From contig JAMCWB010000010.1 in the NCBI GenBank assembly GCA_023475025.1, positions 1-40,639 on the forward strand: DNA of 40,639 nucleotides. The letters run 5' to 3'. The DNA comes from Gammaproteobacteria bacterium (lineage in GTDB: Bacteria > Pseudomonadota > Gammaproteobacteria > Pseudomonadales > Pseudomonadaceae). The notes below the pieces were generated by a model. It worked only from the letters and a program-made list of their open reading frames with translations. It ran no database searches and was not told where the DNA came from. This document shows, piece after piece, positions 24,554 through 35,491 of this stretch. How positions within the stretch are numbered: the stretch's first letter is position 1; every line of letters starts with the position of its first letter. The position numbers and the translations under genes were made by a program.

Positions 24554-25588
24554 TCAATAGCTGTCGTGTTCGCCCAGGCTGGAGAGGATATGCCGGTAGC
24601 TATCCATCCGCGCCTGACTGATCTTGCCTTCCTGCACTGCGCCCAGTAGTGCGCAACCGGGTTCATGCAGATGCTGGCAATCGCGGAAGCGGCAATGACC
24701 CAGCAGGGGGCGGAACTCTATAAAACCGTACAGCAGATCATCATGACTGATATGGGTCAGACCGAATTCGCGAATACCGGGTGAGTCGATCAGGTCGCCG
24801 CCGGCAGGGAAGTGAAACAGACGCGCGGTGGTGGTGGTATGTGTGCCCTTGCCGGTACTCTCTGACAGGGCGCCGACGCGCAGGTCAGTGCCCGGCAGCA
24901 AGGCATTGATCAGCGATGATTTGCCCACCCCGGATTGACCGACAAAGACACTGATCTGGCCGCGCAGGCGGTCCTGCAATTGTTCCAGCCCGTCGCCGGC
25001 GCTGGCTGACAGCCGCAGTACCGGATAGCCCAATGCCTGATAGCTGTCCAGCCAGCCGAGTAGTTCGGCATCGCGTTGCGGCTCGACCAGGTCGGCCTTG
25101 TTCATTACCAGCAAGGGCGTCAGTCCGGCCTGTTCGGCCGCCACCAGATAACGGTCGATCAAGACGCTATAGGGGGTTGGTAGGGGGGCGAAAACAATCA
25201 CCAGCAGATCGACATTGGCTGCGACCGGTTTGAGCTGGCCACGCATATCCGGCCGGCAGAGTTCGGAGCTGCGTGGCAGCTGGGCGACAATGACACCGCC
25301 TTGCAGATTGTCGGCCCGCCAGACCACACGGTCACCGGTTACCAGTGCCGGCAGGTTGGCGCGGCGGTGGCAGCGGCGGACCTCGCCGGCCCGCTCACCC
25401 TGGGTGCATTCGACATCAACTTGCACGCCAAAATGCGCAATCACCAGGCCTTCCTGTTCAGGGCCGAGATCACTGGCGCCGAGTTGTGCCTCGGCCTTTT
25501 CGGCACGCTTGTTCGCGCGCTCGGCACGTTCGTCCTGGATTTTCTGGATGCGCCAATTCTGGCGCCGGGTCAAATGTCGCTTGGCCAT
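24554..25588 (-). CDS. rsgA: ribosome small-subunit biogenesis GTPase RsgA
   Basis: RsgA is a circularly permuted GTPase that checks late 30S maturation. The 344-residue product has an N-terminal OB-fold (about 45-115). GTPase motifs come in the permuted order [21 protein letters not shown] and [12 protein letters not shown]-terminal zinc site has Cys/His residues in [16 protein letters not shown]. The lysine/arginine-rich start [18 protein letters not shown] is typical of pseudomonads. It is divergent from orn, the usual arrangement. Confidence 0.95.
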   Translation of the reverse strand: MAKRHLTRRQNWRIQKIQDERAERANKRAEKAEAQLGASDLGPEQEGLVIAHFGVQVDVECTQGERAGEVRRCHRRANLPALVTGDRVVWRADNLQGGVIVAQLPRSSELCRPDMRGQLKPVAANVDLLVIVFAPLPTPYSVLIDRYLVAAEQAGLTPLLVMNKADLVEPQRDAELLGWLDSYQALGYPVLRLSASAGDGLEQLQDRLRGQISVFVGQSGVGKSSLINALLPGTDLRVGALSESTGKGTHTTTTARLFHFPAGGDLIDSPGIREFGLTHISHDDLLYGFIEFRPLLGHCRFRDCQHLHEPGCALLGAVQEGKISQARMDSYRHILSSLGEHDSY

Positions 25589-25670
25589 GGCGGATCGCTT
25601 GCTGGGAATGGCCGCAGTGTAGCACTCTTGCCGCTATACTGTCGGACTCTTCACCTGTTCTGGAGCACGC

Positions 25671-26213
25671 ATGCAAGACGCCAACAACCTGATCTGGATT
25701 GATCTGGAAATGACCGGGCTGGACCCGGATAACGATGTGATCATCGAGATTGCCACTGTGGTGACCGATGCCAATCTCAATGAGCTGGCCGTGGGCCCGG
25801 TGCTGGCAATCAATCAGCCGGCTGCGGTGATGCAGGGGATGGATGAATGGAATACCCGCCAGCATGGCCAGTCGGGCCTTACCCAGCGTGTGCTGGACAG
25901 CCAGGTTACCCTGGCCGAGGCTGAGCGCCAGACCCTGGCGTTTCTGCGCGACTGGGTGCCGGAGCGGGTGTCGCCGATGTGTGGCAACAGTATTTGCCAG
26001 GATCGGCGTTTTCTCTACCGCGGTATGCCGCTGCTGGAAAAGTATTTCCATTACCGGCATATCGATGTGTCGACCCTGAAAGAGCTGGTTGCGCGCTGGG
26101 CACCTGAACTCAAGGGCGGACTGAAGAAAAACAGCAGCCATCTGGCGCTGGATGATATTCGCGACTCGATTGCCGAATTGCAGTATTACCGCGAGCACTT
26201 TATCAAGGTGTAA
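25671..26213 (+). CDS. orn: oligoribonuclease
   Basis: Orn is a 3'-5' exoribonuclease that degrades dinucleotides, including pGpG from c-di-GMP breakdown. The 180-residue DEDDh enzyme shows [11 protein letters not shown] (first D and E), [12 protein letters not shown] and [13 protein letters not shown] (H and last D). The family is essential in several pseudomonads. A -10-like TATACT lies in the 82-base divergent gap with rsgA. Confidence 0.96.
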   Translation: MQDANNLIWIDLEMTGLDPDNDVIIEIATVVTDANLNELAVGPVLAINQPAAVMQGMDEWNTRQHGQSGLTQRVLDSQVTLAEAERQTLAFLRDWVPERVSPMCGNSICQDRRFLYRGMPLLEKYFHYRHIDVSTLKELVARWAPELKGGLKKNSSHLALDDIRDSIAELQYYREHFIKV

Positions 26214-26236
26214 GTCGGCAGGCCGGGCGACCTGCC

Positions 26237-27301
26237 TCAGCTGGCGCTGTGTTGCGCCAGTGCCCAGTTGACGTGCTCACGAACCAGGGCTGAGGGGTGA
26301 TCGCGGCGGCTGCGCAGGGCTTCGATCACCGGAATGCTGCTGGTCGCGTTGCCCAGGCCAACAGCCAGGTTGCGCAGCCAGCGTTCGTGACCGATACGGC
26401 GGATTGCCGAGCCTTCGGTGCGGGCCAGAAAGGTGGCCTCATCCCAGGCGAACAGCTCTACCAGACTGGCCTGATCCAGGCGCTGGCGCGGGCTGAAGTC
26501 GTCCTCGGCACTGGGTTTGGCAAAACGGTTCCACGGGCAAACCATCTGGCAGTCATCACAGCCGAACACCCGGTTACCCATCAAGGGGCGCAATTCCTGC
26601 GGAATGCTGTCCTTCAGTTCGATGGTCAGATAGGAAATACAGCGTCGCGCATCCAGACTCCAGGGGCCGGTAAATGCCTGGGTCGGGCAGCGCTCGAGGC
26701 AGGCGGTGCAGCGGCCGCAATGTTCCTGTTCCCAGGCGTCGTCAAGTGGCAGGGGCAGGTCGGTAAACAGCTCGCCGAGAAAGAAGTAGCTACCAGCGCG
26801 GCGGTTGATCAGCATGGTGTTCTTGCCAATCCAGCCGAGCCCGGCCTGGGTGGCCAGGGCGCGCTCGAGTACCGGCGCACTGTCGACAAAGGCGCGGTAA
26901 CCGAAGGGGCCAATCAGCTGCTGGATCTGCTCGGCCAGTTGCTGCAGGCGGCGGCGCATCAGCTTGTGATAATCCCGCCCCAGCGCGTAGCGCGAAATAT
27001 AGGCGCGCTCGGGCTGCCCAAGGCAGCGTGCCATATCCGGCTCCGGCGGCAGGTAATCCATGCGTACCGAGAGTACGCGCAAGGTGCCGGGTACCAGCTC
27101 GGCAGGCTCGGTGCGCTTGCTGCCATGACTGGCCATCCACTGCATTTCACCGTGATACCCGGCATCCAGCCAGCGTTGCAGGTGATCAGCATGCTGGCCG
27201 GTAGTGGCCGCACTGATGCCGAGCTGTTGAAAGCCAAGCGCAGACGCCATGGTGCGGATGCGTTCAGCCAGTTCAGCGGTGTCAGTAGTGGGCATGGTCA
27301 T
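26237..27301 (-). CDS. queG: epoxyqueuosine reductase
   Basis: QueG reduces epoxyqueuosine to queuosine in tRNA with a cobalamin and two [4Fe-4S] clusters. The 354-residue product has both cluster motifs, CGRCTACLERCPTQAF and CDDCQMVCPWNRFAKP, and a C-terminal HEAT-like helical part. The start was taken at ATG 27301; ATG 27295 two codons on is equally possible, while the open frame further upstream overlaps nnr antisense. It is convergent with orn and divergent from nnr, as in P. aeruginosa. Confidence 0.92.
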   Translation of the reverse strand: MTMPTTDTAELAERIRTMASALGFQQLGISAATTGQHADHLQRWLDAGYHGEMQWMASHGSKRTEPAELVPGTLRVLSVRMDYLPPEPDMARCLGQPERAYISRYALGRDYHKLMRRRLQQLAEQIQQLIGPFGYRAFVDSAPVLERALATQAGLGWIGKNTMLINRRAGSYFFLGELFTDLPLPLDDAWEQEHCGRCTACLERCPTQAFTGPWSLDARRCISYLTIELKDSIPQELRPLMGNRVFGCDDCQMVCPWNRFAKPSAEDDFSPRQRLDQASLVELFAWDEATFLARTEGSAIRRIGHERWLRNLAVGLGNATSSIPVIEALRSRRDHPSALVREHVNWALAQHSAS

Positions 27302-27410
27302 GGCAGCACCAAGGCGACTTGGGGTGTACAATTGTGCCAGACAATACTCTGGGTTACATGCAGGGTTACAGATAGCGTTGTCTTCAGCTTCACCTATAGA
27401 GCCAGATGCA

Positions 27411-28907
27411 ATGGTAAACGACTTTCCTCGCGAGCTGTATTCGGCGGCAGCTACCCGTGCGCTGGATGCGGCCCTGATCGCCGGCGGCATTCCCGGGTTG
27501 CAACTGATGCAGCGCGCTGCGGATGCCCTGTGGCAGGCGTTGAGTGCACGCTGGCCGCGTGGTCGTGAGCTGACGGTATTCTGCGGAGCAGGCAATAATG
27601 CCGGCGATGGCTACCTGCTGGCCGAGCGCGCCCATTCAGCAGGCTGGGCCGTTACCGTGTACTGGGTGGCCGATCCGCAGCGTCTGCAGGGTGATGCCGC
27701 TGCAGCCTGGCAGCAGGCGCAGGCCGCGGGCATTGCCATACAAGCCTGGGAACCGGACTTGCCGCTGCGGGGTGTGCTGGTGGATGCCCTGTTGGGCACC
27801 GGTATCAAGGGTGAAGTGCGTGAGCACTATGCCGCTGCCATTACTGCGATCAACGCCAGTGGTTTGCCGGTACTGGCCGTCGACCTGCCCAGCGGGCTGG
27901 ATGCCGACACCGGCCGGGTATGGGGGTTAGCCGTTCGGGCCGCGCTGACGGTGACCTTTATAGCCGCCAAGCTTGGCCTGCTCACTGCCGAGGGGCCGGA
28001 TCACTGTGGCCAGCTGGTGTTTGCGCCACTGGCTGAGCTGCCCGCGCAACGTCCGGCGCCATTGGCGCAGATCATGGATTTACCTGGTTTGCTGGCTGAG
28101 CGGCCGGCGCGTGCACTGGCGGCCCACAAGGGTCAGTTCGGGCATCTGCTGCTGCTGGGCGGTGATCAGGGTATGGGTGGCGCTATCATGCTGGCCGCTG
28201 AAGCAGCGCTGCGCAGTGGTGCCGGGCGGGTCAGCGTGTTGACGCGGGCTGAACATGTGCCAGCCTTGCTGGCGCGTTGCCCAGAGGTGATGGTCAGAGC
28301 GGTAGATGAGCGCAGCGATAATAGTCCGCTGCTGGCGCAGGCCAGTGCACTGGTTGTCGGGCCGGGCCTGGGCCAAAGCGCCTGGTCGCGGGCCTTGCTG
28401 GAGCAGGCGCTCGGCGCCGGTTTGCCGCAGGTGCTGGACGCCGATGCGCTGAATCTGCTGGCGGCTGACCCCGGGCTGGCAAAGGCACTGGATGAGCGCA
28501 GCCTGATTACCCCGCACCCGGCTGAAGCTGCACGCTTATTGGGCTGTAGTACCGCACAGGTGCAAGCTGATCGCCCAGCTGCAGTGCGCCTGCTGGCTCA
28601 GCAATTTGGTTGCCAGGTGGTGCTCAAAGGGGTTGGCAGTCTGACCACTGGCCTGGCTACAGCGCCAGGCATCCTCGGCCTGTGCCGTGCAGGTAACCCG
28701 GGCATGGCCACGGCGGGTATGGGTGATGTGCTGTCTGGCGTCTGTGGCGCCTTGCTGGCGCTCGGCCTGCCACCGGCTACGGCCTTGCAGCTGGCGGTAC
28801 AGGTACATGCGCAGGCCGGGGATAGTGCAGCACAAGAGGGCCAGTGGGGTCTGCTGGCCAGCGATCTGATAAAGCCGATTCGGCATTTGCTCAACGGGGG
28901 CACGTAA
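27411..28907 (+). CDS. nnr: bifunctional NAD(P)H-hydrate epimerase / ADP-dependent dehydratase
   Basis: Nnr repairs damaged NADHX and NADPHX. The 498-residue product joins a YjeF_N epimerase domain (about 1-215, with FCGAGNNAGDGYLLA) to a YjeF_C dehydratase domain (about 220-498, with GNPGMATAGMGDVLSG, the ADP/substrate loop). ATG 27411 gives the normal N-terminus. tsaE follows 6 bases after its stop. This nnr-tsaE-amiB-mutL-miaA-hfq order is standard in gamma-proteobacteria. Confidence 0.94.
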   Translation: MVNDFPRELYSAAATRALDAALIAGGIPGLQLMQRAADALWQALSARWPRGRELTVFCGAGNNAGDGYLLAERAHSAGWAVTVYWVADPQRLQGDAAAAWQQAQAAGIAIQAWEPDLPLRGVLVDALLGTGIKGEVREHYAAAITAINASGLPVLAVDLPSGLDADTGRVWGLAVRAALTVTFIAAKLGLLTAEGPDHCGQLVFAPLAELPAQRPAPLAQIMDLPGLLAERPARALAAHKGQFGHLLLLGGDQGMGGAIMLAAEAALRSGAGRVSVLTRAEHVPALLARCPEVMVRAVDERSDNSPLLAQASALVVGPGLGQSAWSRALLEQALGAGLPQVLDADALNLLAADPGLAKALDERSLITPHPAEAARLLGCSTAQVQADRPAAVRLLAQQFGCQVVLKGVGSLTTGLATAPGILGLCRAGNPGMATAGMGDVLSGVCGALLALGLPPATALQLAVQVHAQAGDSAAQEGQWGLLASDLIKPIRHLLNGGT

Positions 28908-28913
28908 TAGGTC

Positions 28914-29393
28914 ATGCAGCTGGATAAAGAGGTAATCGGCGAGACGGCCATGCTGGAACTGGGAGCAGATCTGGCTGGCGCCCTGCAGGGGCATGGGCTG
29001 GTATTTCTTCAGGGTGACCTGGGTGCAGGCAAGACTACGCTCAGCCGTGGCCTGATCCAGGCGCTGGGGCACCAGGGTGCGGTCAAAAGCCCGACCTATA
29101 CGCTGATTGAACCCTACGCACTGGGCGCGGTCAGTCTGTATCATCTGGATCTGTATCGATTGGCTGATCCCGAAGAGCTGGAGTTTCTCGGGGTACGGGA
29201 TTTTCTCGACGATCAGAGCCTGTGTCTGATTGAATGGCCGGATAAAGGTGCGGGTTTTTTGCCAACTGCCGATCTGGCGATTACCATCAGTATGACGGCG
29301 TCAGGCCGCAAGATAGCAATTCGGGGGCAAAGTCCGCACGGACTGGCCGTTTGTCAGCGCCTGAGCCAAGCGTGGGGTGCAAAGATATCGTGA
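28914..29393 (+). CDS. tsaE: tRNA threonylcarbamoyladenosine biosynthesis ATPase TsaE
   Basis: TsaE (YjeE) is the ATPase that works with TsaB and TsaD to make t6A37 in tRNAs. The 159-residue product has a Walker A motif GDLGAGKTTLSRG, KSPTYTLIEPY and YHLDLYRLADPEELEFLG, all conserved in the family. The stop shares a base with the amiB start (TGATG). Confidence 0.95.
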   Translation: MQLDKEVIGETAMLELGADLAGALQGHGLVFLQGDLGAGKTTLSRGLIQALGHQGAVKSPTYTLIEPYALGAVSLYHLDLYRLADPEELEFLGVRDFLDDQSLCLIEWPDKGAGFLPTADLAITISMTASGRKIAIRGQSPHGLAVCQRLSQAWGAKIS

Positions 29394-30793
29394 TGTCAGC
29401 GTCTGCAAGGCATAACAACAAGATCGGGCTGCTCTGGGGGTTGCTGTTCATGCTCCTGGTTGCGCCGGTATTGCAGGCTGCCGAGGTGGAGAATGTGCGT
29501 ATCTGGCGCGCTCCCGATAATACCCGGCTGGTCTTCGACCTGAGTGGTCCGGCTGACCACACCCTGTTTACCCTGAGTAGCCCTGAACGCATTGTCATTG
29601 ATATCAACAATGCGCGCTTCAATGCCAATACTGACGGCTTGCCGCTGGATGATACGCCCTTGACCGGACTGCGTTCGGCGCCACGCGACGATGGAGACCT
29701 GCGCGTAGTGCTGGATCTGAGCGCCAGCGTCAATCCACGCAGCTTTGCCCTGCCGCCCAATCAACAGCATGGGCATCGCCTGGTGATTGATCTCTATGAT
29801 AACCAGCCACCCCGCAGCAGTTTGCCGGAAACCGCCAGTCCGCGGCCGGCGCCGCTGCCGCGCCAGGCGCCACGCGGTGGTGATCGCGACATTATCATCG
29901 CCATTGATGCTGGTCACGGCGGCGAAGATCCCGGCGCGGTAGCCCATGGCGCGCGGGAAAAGGATGTGGTTTTGAGCATTTCCCGCCAATTGAAGAGCAT
30001 CATCGATGCGGAGCCCGGCTTCAGGGCGGAGATGGTGCGCACGGGGGACTACTTTATTCCGCTGCGCCGGCGTACCGAGATAGCCCGGCAGCACAATGCC
30101 GATCTGCTGGTCTCGGTGCATGCAGATGCCTTTACCCGGCAAAGCGCTTTCGGCGCCTCGGTCTATGCCTTGTCCAACGGTGGGGCGACCTCGGAGACTG
30201 CACGCTTGCTGGCGGACCGGGAAAACCGCTCTGACCTGATCGGCGGTGTTGGTGGCGTCAGCCTGAGCAACAAGGATCAGGTATTGGCCAGTGTGCTGCT
30301 GGACCTGTCGATGACGGCAACCCTGTCTGCCAGTCTGGATGTCGGTCAGCAGGTGCTGAACTCGATTGGCCAGTTCACGCCGTTGCACAAGCGCCGGGTC
30401 GAGCAGGCTGGTTTTATGGTGCTTAAATCTCCGGATATTCCGTCGATCCTGATTGAGACCGGGTTTATCTCCAATCCCGGAGAAGCGCGCAAGTTGACCA
30501 CCCAGAGCCATCAGCAAGGGGTGGCACGCGCGATTCATGCCGGTATTCGCGAATACTTCCATCGCAACCCGCCACCGGATACCCGGATTGCTTCCCTGCG
30601 CGACAGTGGCGAGCTGAAAGCCGCAGCGGCAACCGAGCATACGGTGCGCCGCGGCGACACCCTGTCGATGATTGCTGCACGCTACGGGGTCACTGTGGCG
30701 AGCCTGCGCCAGGCCAACGATGTGCCCGGTGACCGTATCCGGGTTGGCCAGGTTATCAAGATTCCGGCCGGTAGCATGCTGGTCCGTAACTGA
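29393..30793 (+). CDS. amiB: N-acetylmuramoyl-L-alanine amidase, AmiB/AmiC type
   Basis: A periplasmic zinc amidase that cuts septal peptidoglycan for daughter-cell separation. The 466 residues include a signal peptide (about 1-29, ending LQA), an AMIN domain (about 32-130) and an Amidase_3 catalytic domain (about 180-390) with AIDAGHGGEDPG, SVHADAF and ILIETGFISN zinc/catalytic residues. A C-terminal LysM repeat runs from about 417 to 460 (HTVRRGDTLSMIAARYGV). The start overlaps the tsaE stop; 14 codons of upstream open frame lie inside tsaE and were not used. Confidence 0.94.
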   Translation: MSASARHNNKIGLLWGLLFMLLVAPVLQAAEVENVRIWRAPDNTRLVFDLSGPADHTLFTLSSPERIVIDINNARFNANTDGLPLDDTPLTGLRSAPRDDGDLRVVLDLSASVNPRSFALPPNQQHGHRLVIDLYDNQPPRSSLPETASPRPAPLPRQAPRGGDRDIIIAIDAGHGGEDPGAVAHGAREKDVVLSISRQLKSIIDAEPGFRAEMVRTGDYFIPLRRRTEIARQHNADLLVSVHADAFTRQSAFGASVYALSNGGATSETARLLADRENRSDLIGGVGGVSLSNKDQVLASVLLDLSMTATLSASLDVGQQVLNSIGQFTPLHKRRVEQAGFMVLKSPDIPSILIETGFISNPGEARKLTTQSHQQGVARAIHAGIREYFHRNPPPDTRIASLRDSGELKAAAATEHTVRRGDTLSMIAARYGVTVASLRQANDVPGDRIRVGQVIKIPAGSMLVRN

Positions 30794-30799
30794 GGTTTC

Positions 30800-32659
30800 A
30801 TGTCCCGAATACATTTGCTTAGCCCGCGGCTGGCCAACCAGATCGCTGCCGGTGAGGTGGTCGAACGACCCGCCTCGGTGATCAAGGAGTTGCTGGAAAA
30901 CAGCCTGGATGCCGGCGCCCAGCGTATCGACATCGAGGTCGAGCAGGCAGGCGTCAAGCTGCTGCGCGTACGCGATGATGGCAGTGGTATTGTTGAAGAT
31001 GACTTGCCTCTGGCGCTGTCGCGTCACGCGACCAGCAAGATCCAGCAGCTCGATGATCTGGAGCGGGTAAACACCCTGGGCTTTCGTGGTGAAGCGCTGG
31101 CGTCCGTCAGTTCGGTGTCGCGTCTGACGCTGACCTCCTGTGCCGCTGGTGCCGATCAGGGCTGGCAGGTGGAAACTGAAGGTCGCGATATGGCTCCGCG
31201 TCTGCAGCCGGCAGCACACCCGCAGGGCACCACGGTCGAAGTCCGTGATCTGTTTTTCAATACGCCCGCGCGGCGCAAGTTCCTGCGCACCGAGAAAACC
31301 GAGTTTTCGCATCTGGAAGAGGTGGTCAAGCGTCTCGCTTTGTCACGTTTTGATGTGGCTTTCAGTCTGCGCCATAACGGCCGTCCGGTGTTCAACTTGC
31401 GTCCGGCACAGACCGAGCAGGAAGCCCGGCGCCGGGTAGCAACGGTGTGTGGTCCAGCCTTTGTCGAGCAATCGGTGACTCTGGATGAGGAGCGCGGCGG
31501 TCTGCGCTTGTGGGGTTGGGTCGGGCTACCGACCTTTTCCCGTAGCCAGGCCGATTTGCAGTACTTCTTTGTCAATGGCCGCATGATCAAGGACAAGCTG
31601 GTCGCCCACGCTGTGCGCCAGGCCTATCGTGACGTCATGTTTCATGGTCGGCATCCGACCTTTGTGCTGTTTATGGAGCTGGATCCGGGAGTGGTCGATG
31701 TCAATGTGCACCCGACCAAGCATGAAGTGCGCTTCCGGGATGGCCGTATGGTGCATGACTTCCTGTTCAGCACCCTGCACCGGGCGCTGGCGGATCAGCG
31801 GCCGGGTGATATGCCGCAGGCGGAAAGGGCGTCGGTGCCAGAAGCTTCTCCGGTAAGCGGCTTGCAGGCCGGGGTGTTTTCCGGTCAGACGCGTATGCCG
31901 CTGGCTGAGCCAGCGGGGCAGTGGCAGAGCTCGCGTCCGCAGCCAGCCAGTATTGCTGCCGACATGAGTGGTTACCAGGCGCTCTATGGGGCGGGTGAGG
32001 ATACAGGGTCATCGGGTATGTCGGCGGCATTGGCCGCGGCTGATACGTCGCTGCCGGCCGTCGATGATAAGGATATTCCACCGCTGGGCTTTGCCGTTGC
32101 CCAGTTGCATGGGGTATATATTCTGGCCGAGAACGCGCAGGGACTGGTGGTAGTCGATATGCATGCCGCACATGAACGCATCACCTATGAGCGTCTTAAA
32201 CTGGCCATGGCTAATGAGGGGTTGCGAAGCCAGCCATTGCTGGTGCCGGAGTCGCTGGCCTTGAGTCAGCGTGAAGCGGATTGTGCTGAAGAGCATGCGC
32301 AGTGGTTTCAACGCCTGGGGTTTGCCTTGCAGCGCATGGGGCCGGAAAGCATGGCGATCCGTGAAATACCGGCCCTGCTGCGCCAGGCTGATGCCGAGCA
32401 GCTGGTGCGTGATGTACTGGCTGACCTGCTGGAATACGGTAGCAGTGACCGCATTCAGGCGCATCAGAACGAGTTGCTCTCGACCATGGCCTGCCACGGC
32501 TCGGTACGTGCCAATCGTCGACTGACCCATGCCGAGATGAATGCCCTGCTGCGCGATATGGAACAGACCGAGCGCAGCGGGCAATGCAACCATGGCCGGC
32601 CGACCTGGACGGCGATGAGCATGGCCGAGCTGGACAAGCTGTTTTTACGTGGGCGTTAA
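30800..32659 (+). CDS. mutL: DNA mismatch repair protein MutL
   Basis: MutL links MutS to downstream repair steps. The 619-residue product has a GHKL ATPase domain with [18 protein letters not shown] and [15 protein letters not shown] variable linker (about 330-430) precedes a C-terminal dimerisation/endonuclease domain with [26 protein letters not shown] and CNHGRPTW, the metal-binding signature of nicking MutL proteins. GAGG lies just before the ATG. Seven bases separate it from amiB and miaA follows after three. Confidence 0.96.
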   Translation: MSRIHLLSPRLANQIAAGEVVERPASVIKELLENSLDAGAQRIDIEVEQAGVKLLRVRDDGSGIVEDDLPLALSRHATSKIQQLDDLERVNTLGFRGEALASVSSVSRLTLTSCAAGADQGWQVETEGRDMAPRLQPAAHPQGTTVEVRDLFFNTPARRKFLRTEKTEFSHLEEVVKRLALSRFDVAFSLRHNGRPVFNLRPAQTEQEARRRVATVCGPAFVEQSVTLDEERGGLRLWGWVGLPTFSRSQADLQYFFVNGRMIKDKLVAHAVRQAYRDVMFHGRHPTFVLFMELDPGVVDVNVHPTKHEVRFRDGRMVHDFLFSTLHRALADQRPGDMPQAERASVPEASPVSGLQAGVFSGQTRMPLAEPAGQWQSSRPQPASIAADMSGYQALYGAGEDTGSSGMSAALAAADTSLPAVDDKDIPPLGFAVAQLHGVYILAENAQGLVVVDMHAAHERITYERLKLAMANEGLRSQPLLVPESLALSQREADCAEEHAQWFQRLGFALQRMGPESMAIREIPALLRQADAEQLVRDVLADLLEYGSSDRIQAHQNELLSTMACHGSVRANRRLTHAEMNALLRDMEQTERSGQCNHGRPTWTAMSMAELDKLFLRGR

Positions 32660-32662
32660 GGC

Positions 32663-33634
32663 ATGACGGAGGCTCTTCCGCCGGTTATCTGCCTGATGGG
32701 GCCGACCGCTGCCGGCAAGACTGACCTGGCCCTGCATCTGGCGGATAACCTGCCTTGCGAGTTGATCAGCGTGGATTCAGCGCTGGTGTATCGCGGTATG
32801 GATATTGGAACCGCCAAGCCTGATGCGGCCACGCTGGCGCGTTACCCGCATCATCTGGTGGATATTCTGGATCCGGCTGAAGCCTATTCGGCAGCGCAAT
32901 TTGTTACTGATGTTGTCCCGTTGATTGATGCGGCACATGCGCGCGGGCGACTGCCGCTGCTGGTCGGCGGGACCATGCTGTATTTTCGCGCCTTGAGCCA
33001 GGGCCTGGCGCGCCTGCCCGCGGCCGACCCGCAGCTGCGCGCCAGGATTGAAGCGCAGGCCGAGGCTGCCGGGTGGCCAGCGGTGCATGCGGAACTGGCC
33101 CGGGTGGATGCGCTGTCAGCCGCGCGGATTCACCCGAATGACCCGCAGCGTATCCAGCGGGCTCTGGAGGTCTATTACCTCAGCGGTCAGCCGCTCAGCG
33201 CTCATCACGCCCGCCAGGCAGTGGAAAAACAACAGTCAGCCGCGCGCGGGCAGGATGATTTGCCTTATACTATGCTTTATCTGGCGGTTGCGCCTGCTGA
33301 GCGTAGTGTTTTGCATGAGCGGATTGCCCAGCGTTTCCAGCAGATGCTGGCACAGGGTTTTGTGGCCGAGGTTGAGGCTTTGCGTGCACGGGGCGATCTG
33401 ACGACGGACATGCCTTCGGTGCGTGCAGTCGGCTATCGGCAGGCGTGGGATTATCTGGATGCTAAACTTTCCTACGCCGAGTTTGTCGAACGCGGTATTA
33501 TCGCCACACGGCAGTTGGCCAAGCGGCAGTTTACCTGGCTACGTGGCTGGCAAGCGCCTGTCCACTGGCTGGACAGTCTGGATGCAAAAAGATCTGACCA
33601 GGCCTTGAAAGCAGTGCAGCAGATCGCCATATAA
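32663..33634 (+). CDS. miaA: tRNA dimethylallyltransferase
   Basis: MiaA adds a dimethylallyl group to A37 of tRNAs that read U-starting codons. The 323-residue product has the P-loop [15 protein letters not shown] and the substrate motifs [16 protein letters not shown] and [11 protein letters not shown]. Its substrate DMAPP comes from the MEP pathway whose last enzyme, IspH, is also in this window. AAGG precedes the ATG. hfq follows after 166 bases. Confidence 0.95.
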   Translation: MTEALPPVICLMGPTAAGKTDLALHLADNLPCELISVDSALVYRGMDIGTAKPDAATLARYPHHLVDILDPAEAYSAAQFVTDVVPLIDAAHARGRLPLLVGGTMLYFRALSQGLARLPAADPQLRARIEAQAEAAGWPAVHAELARVDALSAARIHPNDPQRIQRALEVYYLSGQPLSAHHARQAVEKQQSAARGQDDLPYTMLYLAVAPAERSVLHERIAQRFQQMLAQGFVAEVEALRARGDLTTDMPSVRAVGYRQAWDYLDAKLSYAEFVERGIIATRQLAKRQFTWLRGWQAPVHWLDSLDAKRSDQALKAVQQIAI

Positions 33635-33800
33635 GAAATTCACAGTGACCATACCCGGTTGCTGTGGTTGGGCCAGTTTGTCGGATACCAATGGAAAACC
33701 GGGGTTCCCAGGGTGGGAGCAGCGCTTATTGGCAATGACAGGCCGGCAACATAACGCATCACAAGTGCATACAATTACGGTTTCCATAAGGAGTTAGGCA

Positions 33801-34052
33801 ATGTCAAAAGGGCATTCATTACAAGACCCTTACCTGAACGTTCTGCGTAAGGAACGAGTTCCGGTATCCATTTATCTGGTCAATGGCATCAAGCTGCAGG
33901 GGCAGATCGAATCCTTCGATCAGTTTGTCATTCTGCTGAAGAACACTGTCAGCCAGATGGTTTACAAGCATGCCATCTCCACCGTGGTACCGGGTCGTCC
34001 GGTGCGTTTGCCGGTGCAGGGTGCTGACGAGGCAGATGCAGGCAGTGCCTGA
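33801..34052 (+). CDS. hfq: RNA chaperone Hfq
   Basis: Hfq is a ring-shaped Sm-like hexamer that binds sRNAs and mRNAs and, in pseudomonads, works with Crc in catabolite repression. The 83-residue product has the Sm1 and Sm2 regions ([20 protein letters not shown] and [15 protein letters not shown]) and a short C-terminal tail, as in Pseudomonas. A strong AAGGAG lies 8 bases before the ATG. A -10-like TACAAT is at 33770-33775 with a poor -35, so hfq may have its own start besides miaA read-through. Confidence 0.97.
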   Translation: MSKGHSLQDPYLNVLRKERVPVSIYLVNGIKLQGQIESFDQFVILLKNTVSQMVYKHAISTVVPGRPVRLPVQGADEADAGSA

Positions 34053-34068
34053 TCGCGGGGAGGTTTGA

Positions 34069-35370
34069 TTGTTCTTTGAGCGTCATGAAGGTGGTGAGCG
34101 TGCAGTTCTGGTTCACCTTGAAGGCCTGGATGAACAAACCCGAGAAGACCCTGACGAATTTCTCGAGCTGGTCAGCTCTGCCGGTGCCGAACAGGTTGGC
34201 CTGTTAACGGTTACCCGCTTTCGTCCCAGTCCGCGCTTTCTGGTCGGGCCGGGCAAGGTGGACGAAATCAAGGCGCTGGTAGATGCCAATGAGGGTGAGT
34301 TGGTGATTTTCAATCACACCTTGTCACCCAGCCAGGAGCGCAATCTGGAAAGTGTGCTGCAGTGCCGCGTGCTTGACCGCACTGGCCTGATTCTGGATAT
34401 TTTCGCTCAGCGCGCTCGTACCCACGAGGGCAAGCTGCAGGTCGAGCTGGCCCAGCTGGATCATTTGAGTACGCGCCTGGTGCGCGGCTGGACTCACCTT
34501 GAGCGCCAGAAAGGCGGGATTGGTCTGCGTGGTCCGGGTGAAACCCAGCTGGAAACCGACCGGCGCCTGTTGCGCGCGCGTATCAAGCAGATCACCAAGC
34601 GTCTGGAAAAGGTTCGTGGCCAACGTGAACAGGCCCGGCGCGGGCGGCAGCGGGCAGAAATTCCTGTGGTATCCCTGGTCGGTTATACCAATGCCGGCAA
34701 ATCAACGCTCTTCAATACCCTGACTGAATCAACGGTCTATGCCGCTGACCAATTGTTTGCCACCCTGGATCCGACCTTGCGCCGGATAGAGCTGGCTGAG
34801 TTGGGACCGGCAATTCTGGCTGATACGGTTGGTTTTATCCGTCACTTGCCGCACAAGCTGGTTGAGGCCTTCCGGGCCACGCTGGAAGAGTCCAGTCAGG
34901 CTGATCTTTTACTGCATGTGATTGACGCCGCTGATGCTGAGCGCGACTCGCATATCGAGCAGGTCAACCTGGTGCTGGACGAGATCGGTGCCAGTGATTT
35001 GCCGACCCTTGAGGTCTACAACAAGATTGATCTGTTGCCAGCCATCGAGCCGCATATCCAGCGTGATGAAGCAGGTATGCCGGTGCGGGTCTGGGTGTCT
35101 GCGCAGAATAATCTGGGGCTGGAGTTGGTTACCCAGGCGATTGCCGAGCGATTAGGGCAGGACATCCTGCGCGCATCGGTACTGATAGAGCATGACCAGG
35201 CACGCTTGCGGGCCCAATTTTATCAGGTCGGGGCGGTACTGGCGGAGCACAGTGTCGATGGTGGTCGCCAGCAACTGGATTTACGCCTGCCGCGGGCTGA
35301 TTTCAATCGACTGGTCAAGCGTGAAGGTCTGGAGCCTGAGCGCTTTCTCAGTCAACATGTTTTGCAATAA
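34069..35370 (+). CDS. hflX: ribosome-associated GTPase HflX
   Basis: HflX splits stalled or stressed 70S ribosomes. The 433-residue product has an N-terminal HflX domain (about 1-185, with GPGETQLETDRRL) and a GTPase domain with GYTNAGKSTLFNTLT, DTVGFIRHLP and NKIDL. The start is TTG at 34069, chosen because GGGAGG sits six bases upstream and MFFERHEGGERAVLVHLEG is the expected family start. It is 16 bases after hfq. Confidence 0.94.
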   Translation: MFFERHEGGERAVLVHLEGLDEQTREDPDEFLELVSSAGAEQVGLLTVTRFRPSPRFLVGPGKVDEIKALVDANEGELVIFNHTLSPSQERNLESVLQCRVLDRTGLILDIFAQRARTHEGKLQVELAQLDHLSTRLVRGWTHLERQKGGIGLRGPGETQLETDRRLLRARIKQITKRLEKVRGQREQARRGRQRAEIPVVSLVGYTNAGKSTLFNTLTESTVYAADQLFATLDPTLRRIELAELGPAILADTVGFIRHLPHKLVEAFRATLEESSQADLLLHVIDAADAERDSHIEQVNLVLDEIGASDLPTLEVYNKIDLLPAIEPHIQRDEAGMPVRVWVSAQNNLGLELVTQAIAERLGQDILRASVLIEHDQARLRAQFYQVGAVLAEHSVDGGRQQLDLRLPRADFNRLVKREGLEPERFLSQHVLQ

Positions 35371-35491
35371 TGCATCGCCTTGACGGTCGCCTGTGGTGGC
35401 TGATCTAGGGTACTATTTCAGATCGAAAATCGCCGCGGCATCATAGTCCGGTCGTGGTGTAGATTAGGTTTTTTGGACGACGGAGAACGCT

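Noticed and set aside
26297..27568. Plus-strand open frame of 423 codons opposite queG
   Set aside because: QueG has both iron-sulfur motifs on the other strand; the forward frame has no recognisable domain.
29396..31312. Minus-strand open frame of 638 codons opposite amiB and mutL
   Set aside because: It lies wholly antisense to two well-recognised genes and has no family motif; it is a GC-codon shadow.
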